Shown: one piece after another, positions 1 to 12,502 of the stretch
Layout: each line of letters opens with the position of its first letter
Position numbering within the stretch: position 1 is the first letter of the stretch
Source: Linnemannia hyalina
Taxonomy: Eukaryota > Mortierellomycota > Mortierellomycetes > Mortierellales > Mortierellaceae
DNA length: 64,000 bases
NCBI GenBank assembly: GCA_019671135.1
Contig: JAHRHY010000005.1
Location: 2,211,001 to 2,275,000, forward strand
Reading direction: 5' to 3'
Made by a program: the position numbers and the translations under genes
The notes under the pieces: generated by a model
The model's input: the letters and a program-made list of their open reading frames with translations, nothing else
The model's database searches: none
What the model was told of the DNA's origin: nothing

Positions 1-169
1 TTCGGTTCGAGCACTCCAACAAGGTATATGTGCGGCAGATATCAGGAGTAGCAACAGCAGCACCAGTAGGGCCAGTAGCAGCAGCAGCGGTTGAAAGTCT
101 GAAACTTTGAAATTGATAATTATTTCACTTGACCTTGAACAAAAAAATTGCCTTTTTTTACTATAATAA

Positions 170-545
170 TTATTGACGACGGAAGATATAACCTGCAAGT
201 TCCCTATCCAGCAACCTCCTAACTGGCACCTCCGCCAATTTGAACCGCATCACATAATCCCATGCCTCCTCCAGCTCGATCGCCGAGACCAACCCCGCCG
301 TCTCAAGCTGCTTTGCTCTGTATGGGATCGATACAAAGGTGTCCCGCAAGCCATGCAGGCTTTCGGACGTCGATTTGATCCATTATGGAGCCATGAACCC
401 ATGCGCCTGTGGCAAGTCGAGATCTGTGAGGTTGGGACTGACTTTTGAGAAGAATGCCTTGAGCGCACAGTAGTCGATTTTCCAAGGCCCAGCCTGGCGT
501 GGATGATGTCCTCGAGGCATTCCTGCGTTAAAGGAATGTGGACGA
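170..545 (-). pseudogene. F-box/LRR-like gene remnant (N-terminus fused to C-terminus by deletion)
   Basis: Read on the minus strand, the first ~20 codons resemble the start of this window's F-box-like family (PLTQECLEDII). They run directly into the family's C-terminal region (KAFFSKVSPNLTDLDL, then a STSESLHGLRDTFVSIPY block). The whole LRR-like middle of ~700 residues is missing. The usual start Met is Val, a TAA interrupts after HGFMAP, and the reading frame changes at the junction. It is therefore a deletion remnant that makes no full product. The family stop is at 170-172. No function is expected. It is recognised only by similarity to the fuller copies nearby. Confidence 0.7.
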
Positions 546-811
546 CTTTCAGATATGAATTGAAATGAGGAAGAAAAAGTGGAGAGGGAGAGGGAGAGGG
601 AAAAGGATGCAAGTTCATGGGTGGCAAAAGGGAAGCAGGTTGATTGGCACAGATATGAAGAGTATTTGGCAGCGACACACTCAATAGCATCAGATCAATT
701 GCTTTGAAACAATCCAGGCACCAAGAACCTGTGGTTCTCACCATGTTGTAGACAACACAACGAACAAACAACTAGGCGAAGGAGGAAAAAACCATGCAGT
801 ACGTTTGGTAA

Positions 812-3238
812 CTAGCTGAAACAATCTTTTTTAATCATCACCTGCATTGCCATCACACATACCACCATCCCCAAAAGCGACTTTATATTTGCCGTCGGAG
901 CTACAATTGGCAACGTGTCATAATCACACCTTCCAAACTCATCCTTCGCTAGGCGTAACCAGGATCTACCAGCCGGATGTCGCTCCAGTTGATAGATATC
1001 TCCACGGTGAACATCACCCGGCGAGTACTCCACCAACCCAGCCTTTGCAACCAACTTGTCTGTCCAGGGGATAGTCACCACCGCCTCCTGGAGCTTGTGC
1101 AGGTTCTCGGAGGTCGACTTGACAAATTCAGAGAACGTGAACCCATAACACTCTTTCAACTTCACCCTCTCGATTTTGGGCGCCACTTTTCCGAAAGCGC
1201 GCTCAACGCTTGGTAGTCCAACATCCAAGGTCCGATCAACAAAAAAGTCCTGCAAGTCTGCAATATTGACAAACTCGAATTCCTGCTAGATCTCGTCATC
1301 TTGGCTACCGCTTTGTTCTTGATCATCACCATCACTGCCGTCGAGCTCGTCTCCTTCCACTTCCTCTTCTTCTCCTGCTGCTGTCGCTCCTGCTCCAGAA
1401 ACCGTTGCAACGCAGGATGCTGAAACCCAGGCTTGACTAGATCCGCGATACCAACAGTCCGTTTGTGCAACCTCGAGAACGTATTTATTTCCAACGCAAA
1501 GTGCGAAAGACTTGGTGTCTCCGCCAGCATGCGGAACTGGAACCTCTAGGCAAGCTCGGAGGTCAGACACAAGTACGTCAGGTTGGGGAGATCCCAGTCC
1601 CAGGTCCAGATAGGTTGTCGTCTTTGTGGAGATGGTGTCGAAAAGGAGTTGTCGTTGTCGTCGTCATCGTCGTCATCGTCGTCATGCTTGTCAGCCGATT
1701 CGCCACTGTTGTTTGCTGAAGTCTGATCAAATTGCTTCAGGTGAGGAATGAAGGAGTAAGTATCGTGAAATTCCAATCGCAGATCGAGGCTGCACAAATT
1801 CCTGGTGCTCTTGAACGTGTCAGGATGGAAGGAGGTGGCAGCTGTCCCTGCGAGGCGACATTATCGACTTGACGTCCATAGGAGGGGTTCGGGAACCGGA
1901 TTTGATATTCTCGAAGAGGGATCAGAGATCTCCGAGAAGGCGCCGCTTCCTTACTCTCATCAAAATCCTTGCGCTCCTGCACGGCCCACTTGAACATGTC
2001 CTCGCCAAAGGAAGCAACGGAGAGTTTCTCCAAAGACCGACAGCGCTGGAGGAAAGGACGCTGCTCCAGAAGGTGACTCAAAAACCTGACCTCCCTGCCA
2101 CTCATTTCGTACTGGATACTTTTGACACAAGACAGATCGGTATCGGCAACATTGGCGGTAAACTGAGCCCAATTGTTGCGGTCAAGGCATCGAGGCTGGT
2201 TCAAGGGTGGGAGTGATTGGAGAAGTCGGAAACAATACTCATCTGGGCAACTGTCCCGTTTCGCTCGGTCGCTGAGGCATCGGGCGGTCTTGATGGATTT
2301 GGGGTGGTGACGCTGATGTTCCTTCACAAACAAAATCATCTCCTCCAATCGCCTCGTCCGTTCTTCCTCCAGTCTCGCCGACAGCGTCCTCTCCTCCGGA
2401 GTATATTCATGCTCCGGTTGTAACTCCATAGTGGTATTCCGATCCAGCTGGAAGTTGACCTCGGAGAGCACCTTGAGCCGAGGCATCAGCGTCATGTATC
2501 GGTCGATATCCGCGATGGAGATGTACAGGGTTTGAATGCACTCGGCGTTCGAAAAACACAGAGCCCAAGTCAGATCCTGACGGAGCTGCAGCTCGGTTAC
2601 TTCGGAAACAATGGCTTTTTCAACATCGCCCCGCCTAAAGCGATGGAAGGGCTCCTGAGCAAGGGCTCGGGCGGCTCGACCCGTTCTCTCCATGAAATCC
2701 TGAACGGCGGATTCCTTTGTGGGAAGACTGTTGCCGAGCAGACACCCAGTCGTATGAGAAGTGTCCTCAAAGGAGACTGTGGTCACAAACGAGTAGTAAG
2801 GCAGGAGAGGGGTCGGTAGTAGCTGCGGCGATAATGCTGCTTTGTCGTCGTGTTGGTCCTGATCCTGCTTCTAGTCCTGGAAAAACGCAACGCGCACCAG
2901 CTCGGTAACAAGTTCGCGCTTGCCATCATGGCCGTCGCAAGGAGCACTGGGAGGCATGCTGAAAAGAAGGACCCGGACCATGTGAATGAGCCCAAGGACA
3001 GTCTTGCTTGTCATGTCAATTGGCCCGAACGTGAAACTGGTGGCGGTCGCGCGGGTGGAAATACTAGCAAATGAGACCATATCGACAAAGGGGTCTCGGT
3101 ACAAGATAGGCAGAGTGGCGCCGCAAACGTGTTTGTTGACGCAGAGGAGGGCGGCGAGGACTTGCGGGCTCGCTGGGCGGTGAGATGGTGGACGATTAGC
3201 TGGAGATATTCCAGAGATAGGGGGAAAGTACATGACAT
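812..3238 (-). pseudogene. F-box/LRR-like protein pseudogene, several frameshifts
   Basis: The start (MSCTFPLSLEYLQLIVHHL) matches the F-box-like N-terminus of the other copies. The frame is lost after about 24 codons. The next family block (VLAALLCVNKHVCGATLPILYRDPF) is in another frame. A long open piece at about 1840-2786 carries the middle of the family protein (LRQDLTWALC, FLQRCRSLEKL, FKWAVQERK). The LRR-like section after it is largely deleted. The tail (PIWTWDWDLPNL, a poly-Asp run, then VAPKIERVKLKECYGF and AGLVE) is spread over two further frames. Members of this family are F-box adaptors by resemblance, so an intact protein would probably choose SCF ubiquitin-ligase targets. This copy is dead or makes fragments. 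Confidence 0.75.
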
Positions 3239-3797
3239 TAGTGTGAATGAAAGGAAGTAAATGGGAAGAAAAAGTAGGGGCAGGAATGAGGATGATTGAA
3301 ATAGAGGCGACAGGAAAGAGCAAGGGATAAGAAGGGTATCAATTGCAACATTTTCATTGGGCGTTTGGCACTTTTTCGTTTGGTGCGCTGCTTTATATCT
3401 AAATTATCTCCCTTTTTTACTTTTGTTATCGTGAAATTGCTATCCTCAGAGCTGTGAGAGGAATGGAAGAGCGGTTTGTAGCCCCTGGGGTTTCCTCTAT
3501 AACGTCTGTTGTTTTATTATTTGATCGACCATTAGTGAAACCGTTAAAGCTATCAGTGATGGTACCTAGATCAAAATCAAGACTGGACAGAAGGGATGAT
3601 GGTGCCTGGACAGGGATCGTCCTTCCTTGACCGTCAATGTTTTAAGGGAGAAAGAAAAGGGCGCCATCGTCGTTGGAGGAACAGCCACCCTTTGGAGGAA
3701 CAACCGCCCTCTCACTTATGACAACAGTGTTCTTCTTCTTCCATTCCCTCTGGCTTGAAGGGCGGGTGGTGGCAAAACACGGACCACATAGATTTAC
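3239..3797. other. intergenic, no gene seen
   Basis: The stretch lies between two minus-strand F-box-like loci, so it holds the 5' flank of the decayed copy and the 3' flank of the next. No conserved coding frame, RNA gene or repeat was recognised. Confidence 0.5.
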
Positions 3798-6284
3798 TCA
3801 ACTTTGACCAAACAGTTGCAAGGGAAACCTTTTTATATAGGGGTAAAAGTAATAATTGAGTTTATCCTCCGCAGTCCGACCCACAGGAGGCTGACCAAGC
3901 TGGTACAAAACATACTCTTGATCCTCACCATGGAGCTCCATCTCCACCAGCCCAGCCTTAGAAGCCAACTCGGCCGCGACTGGAATTGACGCTTTTGCTT
4001 GACTTATACTCATCAAAAGCCTCGACGTAGTGCCGACCCAATCCACCAAACTAAACCCACCGCAGCCCTGAAGCGACATGTTCGTCACACCCGGTACCAT
4101 CCTGCAAAGACTCTCCAACACCTCTGTATCTAGAACCCAAGTCCCTCTCAATGTCAGGGTACGTAATGCTGGAAGTTGGATGTACTTGGACTGCATACCC
4201 AAGATATTGTCATTGCTGCCGTCGTTGTTGTTGCTGTTGTTGTCATCATCGTCCTGTGCGCCTCCCATGGTCTCAATTTCTTGTGTTTTCTGGAGAAATT
4301 CCTTAACGCCAAGGGTCCTCTTGTGTATCCCAGTCGTTGACCTGATGTCGACATTCAACTGTACCAGACTGGGCGTGCCTTGGAGCATCTTGAATTGGAA
4401 CCGGTACGCCATGTCTCCCTTCAACGTCAAACGCGTAAGCCTTGGCAGGTCCCAGTCCCAGGTCCAAATGGGTCGCCAAGGAGGGATAGGGCTAGGTGCT
4501 GTCGCAGCGGCAGATGGTGGTAATCCGACAGAGTCATTCTCAGGTTCGTCCAATTCGGCCACCGGCAGCACATAGTGAGCGGACGTCCGCAGACTTATAG
4601 TTTTCAGCTTGCGTGCGGTATTGAGAGTTTCTAGATTAAACGAGAGGGCCGGCGATCCTTGCAATGTGAGAGTCTCCAGTTGTCCAAGCTCCGCCGGCTC
4701 CCATCGAGTAATGTCGCTTGCCGAGTATTCATGACGCCGATCCACGAGATTAATGTCCTTCAGTTGTGGACACTGGGCAAGAAGGCTGGGATGGATGCGG
4801 AGGAAATTATGGTCGGTGCGGATAAGCAGATTGGTCAGCTGGGGGGCATGCCAGCAGAGAGACCAAGAAGGGCTGCCCCCAACCGAGCACTCGCCTAAGA
4901 CTACAGACTCTTGATTGTCAAAGGTCGCGTATGAATAGAAATGAAGCGTTTTGAGGGTCTCGCCAAAGCTGTATCCAATGTCGTTGATGAGGCGTCCGTC
5001 GGTAGGGCGCTCGTTGTTGACTGTAGCATTTTGGAGAGGGACCAGTGGCCTTTGAGGAGTGCGTCCAGCTGCAATGTCGGCGTCGTGCTGCCTACGTTCG
5101 TCAACAGCCCATTGGAAGACATCGTCGGTGAAAGATTTCAACTGGATGCTCTCGAGGGACCGACAACGATGAAGGAATGGGGACTTTTTGAGGAGTTGAG
5201 GCAGACTTAATGCTCCTGGTTGACCTTGCGGTGGCATGATCGACTTGACGGCCAATAAATTAGTTTCCTTGACCTTGGTAGCAAAGTGTCCCCAGTTGTG
5301 TATGTCAAGCGCCCGAGGATCAGGAAGGGGTGGAAGAAGGTGGGTAAGCTGCTCCGCATACTCATCTGGGCACTTTTCGGCGAGGAGAGGGTACTCCCCA
5401 GAGCATGTAGCAGCCTGGAGAACGCTACCGTGGTGGCGTCGATGGCCCTGGACAAAGAGCACCATCTGGTCGAGGTGTTGCTTCCGCTCGTCTCGCTGGT
5501 GGCTCAGAATAGTACGCTGCTCGGGCGTCAGCTCGTCAAGATCAACGTTGGTGGGGAACAGCCATCGATTTAGCTCGAACCTCACCTTTGTTAGAGCCTT
5601 GAGCTGGTCGATCAAAGGCAGGTAGCGGTCAATGTCGGATACAGGGATCTCAAGAAACCTGAGACGCTCCACATCCGAACACAACGCCCACGTGAGGTCC
5701 CTGCGGAGCTCTCAGTTGATGGAGTTGATGAAGGTATGCCTAGGACGTTCATGTAAGAGACTTGCCAGGGGCGTTTCTGTGGCATAGCGGTCCACGAGTC
5801 TGTGATCCTTCACAAAATCGAGCAGTCTCTGAGAAGGTGGCGAGCCATCGTCCTGGCTAAAGTAGTCATCGCGAAACTCATCGATCTGGCGAAGGTCTCC
5901 GTCAAAGGCGTCGTTGCAGTTGCTCAAAGAAATCGCGGTCGCAAACGAATGGTACGGAGCATAGGGTGCAGGGGAATGATCCTGGTCATCGATGGAGTCT
6001 TGAAGAAAGGTAACACGGAGGAGTTCGGTGATGCGGATCTTGGGAACACCAAGGAGGAGAGTGGCAATCAACTTTTGCCGACGCTTGAAGCCAAGAGAGT
6101 CCTTGAGATAATACTTATTCAACACAGAGATGGGACCCAGTCCATAGAGTACAGGCAGAGTAATAGAACAGACGTATTTGTTCACACGCAACATAGTTGC
6201 GACAGAGCCCATACCATGGAAACAAGCAAGAGTACGGATGATGGCCTCGAGGCATTCCTGCGGTAGGGGGAATGTAGATGACAT
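3798..6284 (-). pseudogene. F-box/LRR-like gene, full length but with one in-frame TGA
   Basis: From ATG at 6284 to the stop at 3798 there is one continuous frame of 828 codons, broken only by a TGA at 5712-5714. The N-terminus (PLPQECLEAII, then LRVNKYVCSITLPVLY) is F-box-like. The remainder is the LRR-like body: LRRDLTWALC directly after the TGA, LHRCRSLESIQL, FQWAVDERR, SFNLETLNTARKL, PIWTWDWDLPRLTRLTL, then an acidic/Asn-rich loop and the C-terminal domain. Homologous text continues across the stop (family consensus L-R-x-DLTWALC), so this looks like a recent nonsense change (CGA or TGG to TGA), a sequencing error, or rarely a readthrough site. If translated through, it would be a normal-length family member. 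No introns are evident. Confidence 0.7.
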
Positions 6285-6698
6285 TCGGATATGGGTCGAA
6301 TGAAAGAAAAATAAATTGACAGGTAGAAAGGAAGGACCGGAGAGGGATGATAGGATGAAGGGTAGAGAGAAGACAAGAAAGGGAGGGAAGCAGTGAAGTA
6401 GCGAAGAGTGAACGAGAAAGGGGAAGAAGAAAAGAGGAAGAAAAAGAAGAAAAAAAAGGAAAAGAGGGGATGAAAGAAGAAATCGAGCCAGGGGATCTTT
6501 TTTCTCTGCACCAGGGAAAATGTGATTGAGAGCACTTTGTGTTTGGCCTTCTACTTACTATACCGGTACATATACTTGTGGCCTCAACACACAACAAACA
6601 GCCCATCAACAAGAGCACAAGCAAGTCAATGTTCTCCTTGTATTTTACATCCTCTGATACGATACCGATAATACCTCTTTTATTATTTTCGCTCTTGA
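6285..6698. other. intergenic, purine/pyrimidine-biased flank
   Basis: This is the 5' flank of the F-box-like gene that starts at 6284. It contains a long GA-rich run on the plus strand at about 6400-6480, so it is CT-rich on the coding strand. That is a common promoter feature in this window. No gene was recognised. Confidence 0.5.
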
Positions 6699-7460
6699 TT
6701 AACTAACAAAAAACATACCGCGTTTCTTTTCCGCTACCTTCCGTCTGTTAACAGGCTGGTCCACCAATACATACCGCCGGTCATGCTCTGGGAATTCTGG
6801 AACCACCTCCAGCCAAGCCTCAGCAATTAATCCCTCCATCGGCTTCCCTTCACCACCACTAAAAGAGGTGATGGTAGCAAGAGAAGTATACGCCGTCTTG
6901 AGTCGAATCAGATTCCTTGTCGACGCTGTCCAGTCCTTGAAACTGTACCCTTGGTTGGCCACCATTTTCAGCTCCTTGATGTTGAGGGTCGTCTTATAGA
7001 AAAGTTCCGAGTAGCCGTAGTGGTGGTCGACCAGCCTCCTCGCCGTCACCGTCACCGTCGCGAAGGAAGATCCATGGACCGAAAAGGAAATGTCCTCGAC
7101 ATGCGGGAGGTGAATGTATTCCTGCTAACCAAGACCATTCAACTCCTAGATAGTATCGTTTTCTCCTGAACCCGATTCCTCTACACCTCCTTCATCACAC
7201 GGTCCCCCATCTTCCCCGTCGTCTCCGTGGCTGTTGTCACCGTCGTGAGGTCTCCCAGCCGTAGGCGGAAGGAAGAATAGGCCAACAAGGCGAACGGTCC
7301 TGGTATGTTGCCCCGACCAAGAATTAGTGTTGACCGAGACATAAACATAAACAAGGTTAGGCGTCCCTGCCAGTATCCTGAACTGAAACCTGTACGCGAA
7401 TTCACCGTTCAGCGTCAGGTAGATCAATTTGGGAAGCTCCTAGTCCCATGTCCAGATAGG
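6699..7460 (-). pseudogene. F-box/LRR-like pseudogene, C-terminal half only
   Basis: The fragment begins at the family's IWTWD motif, where the next codon is TAG, and continues ELPKLIYLTLNGEFAYRFQF and GTPNLVYVYV, all typical of the LRR-like body. An in-frame stop after ENDTI and a frame change then separate it from the C-terminal domain (GYSFKDWTASTRNL, AEAWLEVVPEF). There is no F-box-like N-terminus on this strand upstream of it. It is a 5'-truncated, stop-containing relic lying 3' of another decayed copy. Confidence 0.65.
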
Positions 7461-7849
7461 CCTAATGTCTGGGTAGAGCTGTAATATAGCCGGAGTGTGT
7501 TGCGGTTTGAAGGGAAAGTTGCGAAAGGGGCCTTGGTATAGTATGGGGAAAGTTGTTGAAAAGAACGTTAAATGACTTGTAAAAGATTAGTGATGGAGTT
7601 GTTGTCTTGTTAAAATGTTACATGGTAGATGATCAACTGGAGGCAGTCCACAGAGTTGAAGGGAGTGACATGAGTGAGGACGTGAGATAAAATGCTGACA
7701 AGAACAAAAACGAAACAGGGGCCATCTTTGCAGAACCTTCAATAATAAAAGCCTGGTGGCGCACCGCGAAATGACCACTGCGACCCCCAAAAAAAAAAAA
7801 AAAAAAAAAAAGTTGGTATAGGCATGATGCTAATTCTTTAATAGTCTAG
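7461..7849. other. intergenic with an ~23-nt poly(A) run
   Basis: The stretch lies between two decayed F-box-like copies. The only notable feature is an uninterrupted A run at about 7789-7811 on the plus strand. It is on the wrong strand to be the poly(A) tail of a retrocopy of either minus-strand neighbour. Confidence 0.5.
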
Positions 7850-10185
7850 TTATATCCAGGGACTAAACCGATACTGAGCAGGATTGGGAACAGTTCGTCC
7901 CGCAGGAGGTTCTACGAATGAATAAATCTCGTGCGTGTTGCGCGACCTATCCGGTTTCATCCCCATTTCCAACAACGACTCGGCAGTGACCCCGTCAACG
8001 AGTAGATGCGCACTTTCGAGCGCATGCAAGTGCTCAGACGTCGCCTTTACCCATTCGCTCACATTATGCCCCTCGGACGACATGATAAGATCCTGGACAC
8101 CGGGCGCGACCTTGCCAAACAGAACCTCCAGCACTCGCCTATCAAGAGACCATGGACCCGTCAGAGTGAAATTCTTGAGTGCTGGGACGTGGACGTATTC
8201 GAAGTCTTTCAAAAACTTGTCGTCGTTCTCCTCGAGTTCAATGGGGCTGCTGCTGTTGTCGATATCTCCGACGACATGTTGTCGCTCCAAGGTCTAGCGC
8301 TGCCGTTGCTGCTCCTGATCTAGAAAGCGATCCATAGCGAGGTGTTGATATCCAGGCTTAATAAGGTCCGCAATCCCAATGGTTCGCTTATGTTGGCCTG
8401 ATCGCGAGCCAATTCCAACAATAAATCGTACGAGATTCGGTGTCCCAGCCAACATCCTGAATTTGAAGCGGTATCCAAACTCGGCGTTCAGTTTGAGGGA
8501 GAGCAAATTGGGAAGATACCAGTCCCACGTCCAGGTCGGTTGTTTCCTTGGGACCGATCCATATGTTGAGAGACTGTCATTATTCTTGTTGTTGTCGTCG
8601 ATGTTGTCGTCATCTGCGCAGTCGAGTTCCTCGGCGGGCGGAATGAATGTCACATCGGCTCCGGAGGTGAACATCCCCAGGTCCAAGTCCCTCAAATTGG
8701 TTGTACTATGAAGGATGTCGGGATGGAAGGAGATGGCCGGAGTGCCATTAAGAACGAGCTCTTTCAACAGTGGTAGCTCTGTCGGAGTCCAACGCACAAC
8801 CTCGTCCAGACGATACTCCTCTCGCCGATCCACGAGAAATATACGAGACAGCCGTGGGCATCTTGAAAAGACATCTGGATGGATGCGGATCAAAATTTCA
8901 CGCATATGAACCAATAGCTCTGAGAGCCTAGGCAAATCCCAGCTGTTGTCGCCTTCGCCGCTTGAAAATTCTAGTGCAACTTCGTGGTCGGTCAACCTTC
9001 TCCACCATTCACTTGATGCGCTAATCTTTTCGAGCGTTCGACCAAATGCAAATGCCACGTCGTTGACCTGTCGTCCAAATGCAGGCTAGTCAAAGTTGCC
9101 CGAGAGAATGCGAAGCAGTACAAGCGGTCGTTGAGAATTCTGTCCTGTGAGAAGATTGGCATTCTAGAGTTTGCGCTCTTCAACAGCCCACAGAAGAGCA
9201 TCCTCGCCCAGAACCACAGATCAAAGGTCTCCAGAGCAGGACGGTGGTACAGAAAGGAGCCTCCCGCTATGAGTTGATTCACCACTTCGCCATCATTTTC
9301 CAGACTCAACAGCGGTTGGATAGCCCTGGTGCAGGAGCCCTTGGCAGATCGACCCTTGACGGGGACATTTGGGTGGAGTCGAGGTGTTCCTGAACAAAAC
9401 AGCTTCTCGAGGCTTTGGGTCCTGTCTGAATATTGTACCGCTTTGATCTCCTTGTCTTCTAGCGTTAACGTGTGGGGTGGTGGAGGAAGGATTTTTCTGT
9501 CGAGGACAAACATCACTGTAGACAGGGCCGTGAAGAAATGAACTATCATCAGGTCGCGGTAAACACCCGAGATGGGGAGGACGAAACTCTGGACATGCTC
9601 GGCGTTTGCACACACGGCTCATGTCACTCTGCGGAGCTCTCGACCAGAAGCAGACGTGATGGTGTCGTTCCCTAGTAGATCCATAAGACAATAACTGGCT
9701 TCCTCAGCAAGTTGATGACCGTCGTGTCCGGTCCACTCCAGGTAGCCAGTGAAGGCTGAACAGGCACCAAACGAGTCCTTGAGAAGGTTCCAGAGTGTGG
9801 AGAGGCGGACCACTGGAAGTCGACGATATGATTGAAGGAGTAGTAAGGAACGGATGTTGTCATCTCGGATATCAATTACTAGTCCTGCTATTCCTCTGTT
9901 GCATCCAATTGGTATGCAGCTCGCAGCAGGTCGGCGACAAGTGCCATGTCGGGGAGACTAAGAAAGGTTTTCATCGGCTTGAAGAAGGGGGCAAGGGCTA
10001 TGGTATTATTATGGAGAATAGGGAGGCTGGAGGTTCTCGTATATAATTGGCAGAGTTGCGGGGAGGATATGTTTGTTGAGGCGTAAAATGGTGGTGACAG
10101 AGTAACTCTCCTGGTCGTCTGCGAGACGGCGAATGACCAACTAGAGACATTCCAATGGCAAAAAGAATGCGATTGTTATGGCTCG
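7850..10185 (-). pseudogene. F-box/LRR-like pseudogene with stops and frameshifts
   Basis: The N-terminus (IAFFLPLECL, then LVIRRLADDQ and ILRLNKHILPATLPIIYE) is F-box-like but has a TAG between ECL and LVIR. Frames then switch near 9.9-9.6 kb and again near 9.0 kb. From 9058 downward one frame carries most of the LRR-like body (FAFGRTLEKI, FSRCPRLSRIFLVDRREEY, ISFHPDILHSTTNL, PTWTWDWYLPNL, FRMLAGTPNLVRF). A single TAG at about 8291-8293 interrupts it, and the same frame goes on to the C-terminal domain (GPWSLDRRVLEVLFGKVAPGV) and stop. It is recognisable end to end, so the lesions look fairly young. Confidence 0.7.
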
Positions 10186-10473
10186 AAGGAATGGTAAGGG
10201 TCGAGTAAGGTTGGTGGAAAAGGGCGTAGTGGTGAAGGAGAAATGAAAGAGGAGAGACAAGTAAGAAAAGAATGATAAGAAGAAAGAAAAGAAAAAGCGG
10301 TGTGTTTTATTATTATTACTTTTGCCAACCTTTTGCCCCAGTGGCAACTGGGCGTGCATGCCGTCGAACCCTTTCGGTAGCAACCAAACTAAATGCTCAG
10401 ACCCAGGACGCGTCGAAATTCGATAGGATATAATCATGGATCGAAAGAGCCCCGCCTTCAATATACGGTCGAG

Positions 10474-12502
10474 TTAGATTGAAGCAGCAGTCTGTTGCTG
10501 CTTCTCAAAGACAGTCCTCGCTCTCTGCTCACTCGCCGAAACTACCGGCTCAACGCTTCCTTTCACGACAATTGCTGGAAGGAACCCTGCTTGTGGTCTA
10601 AACTTTATAGACTTGGCCATCTATGTCGCCAAGAAAATACCATGACCATAGGCTCTGTTAGTGCTTCTAATCTCTTTGATTTTTCATGAACGCCAGTCTG
10701 GACAAGAAGAACAAAAACAAGTAGCGTACCGCGATTCTCCACAACCAAGCAGGGATGACCGTAGTGAGATAGAGGATAATGGCGCCCACAATGCCTCTGC
10801 CTGCGGTCTTGGCCAGCTGCCGGCTGTTATTGAAGGACTCCGTCACGGCAGGAAGTCGCTCCTTTTGATACTCCTCAAAAATCCTGGTGATGTCCTCTCC
10901 TGTCTTAGCGGGCATGGCATAGAATAAGTTGGCGAGGGCAATTGCGTCGTGCATTGCTGTCACTGCACCTATTATTTAAGAAACAAAGTGAAAAGAGAAA
11001 ATGTGAATACGTGAGTGATGGAAGCATTGCTTGGAAGTCGAAAAGAAAGAGCAGTGCAATTGAGAACGAACCATGTCCTCCAGAAGGATTCAACTTGTGG
11101 CAGGCTGCAGAAAAGATAATTTGAGCAGGTCATTCGTCAGTTAAGGGGAGGGATAGAAACTGATTCTGGCAACGATAAGAGGAGAGAGTATCCACTTACC
11201 ATCGCCCATTAATACATAACGACGGTGGTGCCAGGTTGTGAAAACCTTCTCCTCCAACATGACCTTGGAGATGAACTCCTTGGGTGTCTGGTCGTAGAGA
11301 TCCCCGAGGGTGCGCTTCTTTCCGTCAAGCAATTGAATGGGAAGGTTCCGAGTCTCCTCGCACATGGTCTGCGCGGGGTGATCGCCCCACTCCGAGTTCT
11401 CGCTGTTCCGGAAACGCTGCTCCATGGCTGCCTTGCTAGTTTTTTCCGACAAATGGTGTAGTACCATCTAACAGAGCGTTCCCTGTGCCGTGTTGAACGT
11501 ATGCCACTAATGCATTGAAAACACCAGGCAAAATAGTGCACATTTACATATTTGTTTAGCATACAGCATCTTCATATTCGGTCAAAAAAGCATCCTGTTT
11601 TTCAAGAACACTTACTGTGAAGGGTTTGTCGTCTCCATAAAGGTTGCTGAAATTGCACTGGGGTTCAGCAACAATAGGGAACTCTTCAGGGTCCAGGACC
11701 TTTGTCTGACCAACCAAGCATGTGCAGCAGAAAGGGAGATCTTCTTGGTCAGACTTGGGGAGCTTTCCTTCCGTCTTCAATTGCTCGTACATCCGCTGAC
11801 GGACAGCACTGTAGGCTCCGTCGGCGCCAACAATGATGTCGCCCTCGATGGTGTCGCTGTTGGAAAGATGGATGGCGACCTTGTTGTCTTTCTCGGTGAT
11901 GTTGAGGACGCGATGTCCAAAGTGAATCTTGTGGGGAGGGATTTGTTTGAGGATGAGATCGTAGAGCTTTGGACGAGCAACAATGTACTGCCCGTACCCC
12001 GTACTAACAAGTAGCAAGCAATGAATAAGAGACAAAGACGCTAGAACACGACGTACACAAGATTTATGCCGCACATATATATTGTCACCAAAGATACTTA
12101 CAACTCCTCGACGGGTCTCAGATCCAGGGGCTTCAGAGGCACCAGGGTCTCTTTGTAGCCAACCAGATGGGTCAAGTACTTTCCGATAGTAAGGAACTCA
12201 TCGTAGATACCCAGTTGCTCAAAGATAGGAAGGAGCGTGGGTCCAATCGACATTGCGGAGCCTACTCATATACAAAAGGAAAGGCATGCTACCATGAGAA
12301 AAATGGAGCCTTGAATGTATGTCAGAGTGATTCAGAAAGGTGCACAACAGCAACAAGACGACGCACCTAATGGTTTGACGGTGCTAGCACGCTCAAATAT
12401 CAAATAAGGCACATCCGACTTCTCGAGGAGGGCACCGAGCATCAATCCTCCAAGGCCTGCCCCGACGATTAAAATTGTTGGCTTATCGGTTGTTGTTGAC
12501 AT
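10474..12502 (-). pseudogene. FAD-dependent monooxygenase, copy 1, with Trp-to-stop change
   Basis: This is a paralogue of the intact monooxygenase at 14.1-16.2 kb with the same exon pattern. Exon 1 starts at 12502 with an N-terminal Rossmann motif (LIVGAGLGGLMLGALLEKS). The middle has GADGAYSAVRQRMY, and a later split exon gives the GDACHKLNPSGGHGA FAD-binding motif. Introns have clean GT-AG ends (for example gtaagt near 12115 and gtaagt near 11617). At 11468-11470 the codon equivalent to TGG (Trp) in copy 2 is TAG, so translation should stop before the second half of the FAD domain and the C-terminal membrane helix. Everything else appears intact, including the final stop at 10474-10476. 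It is either a young pseudogene or a reading error at one base. Confidence 0.75.
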
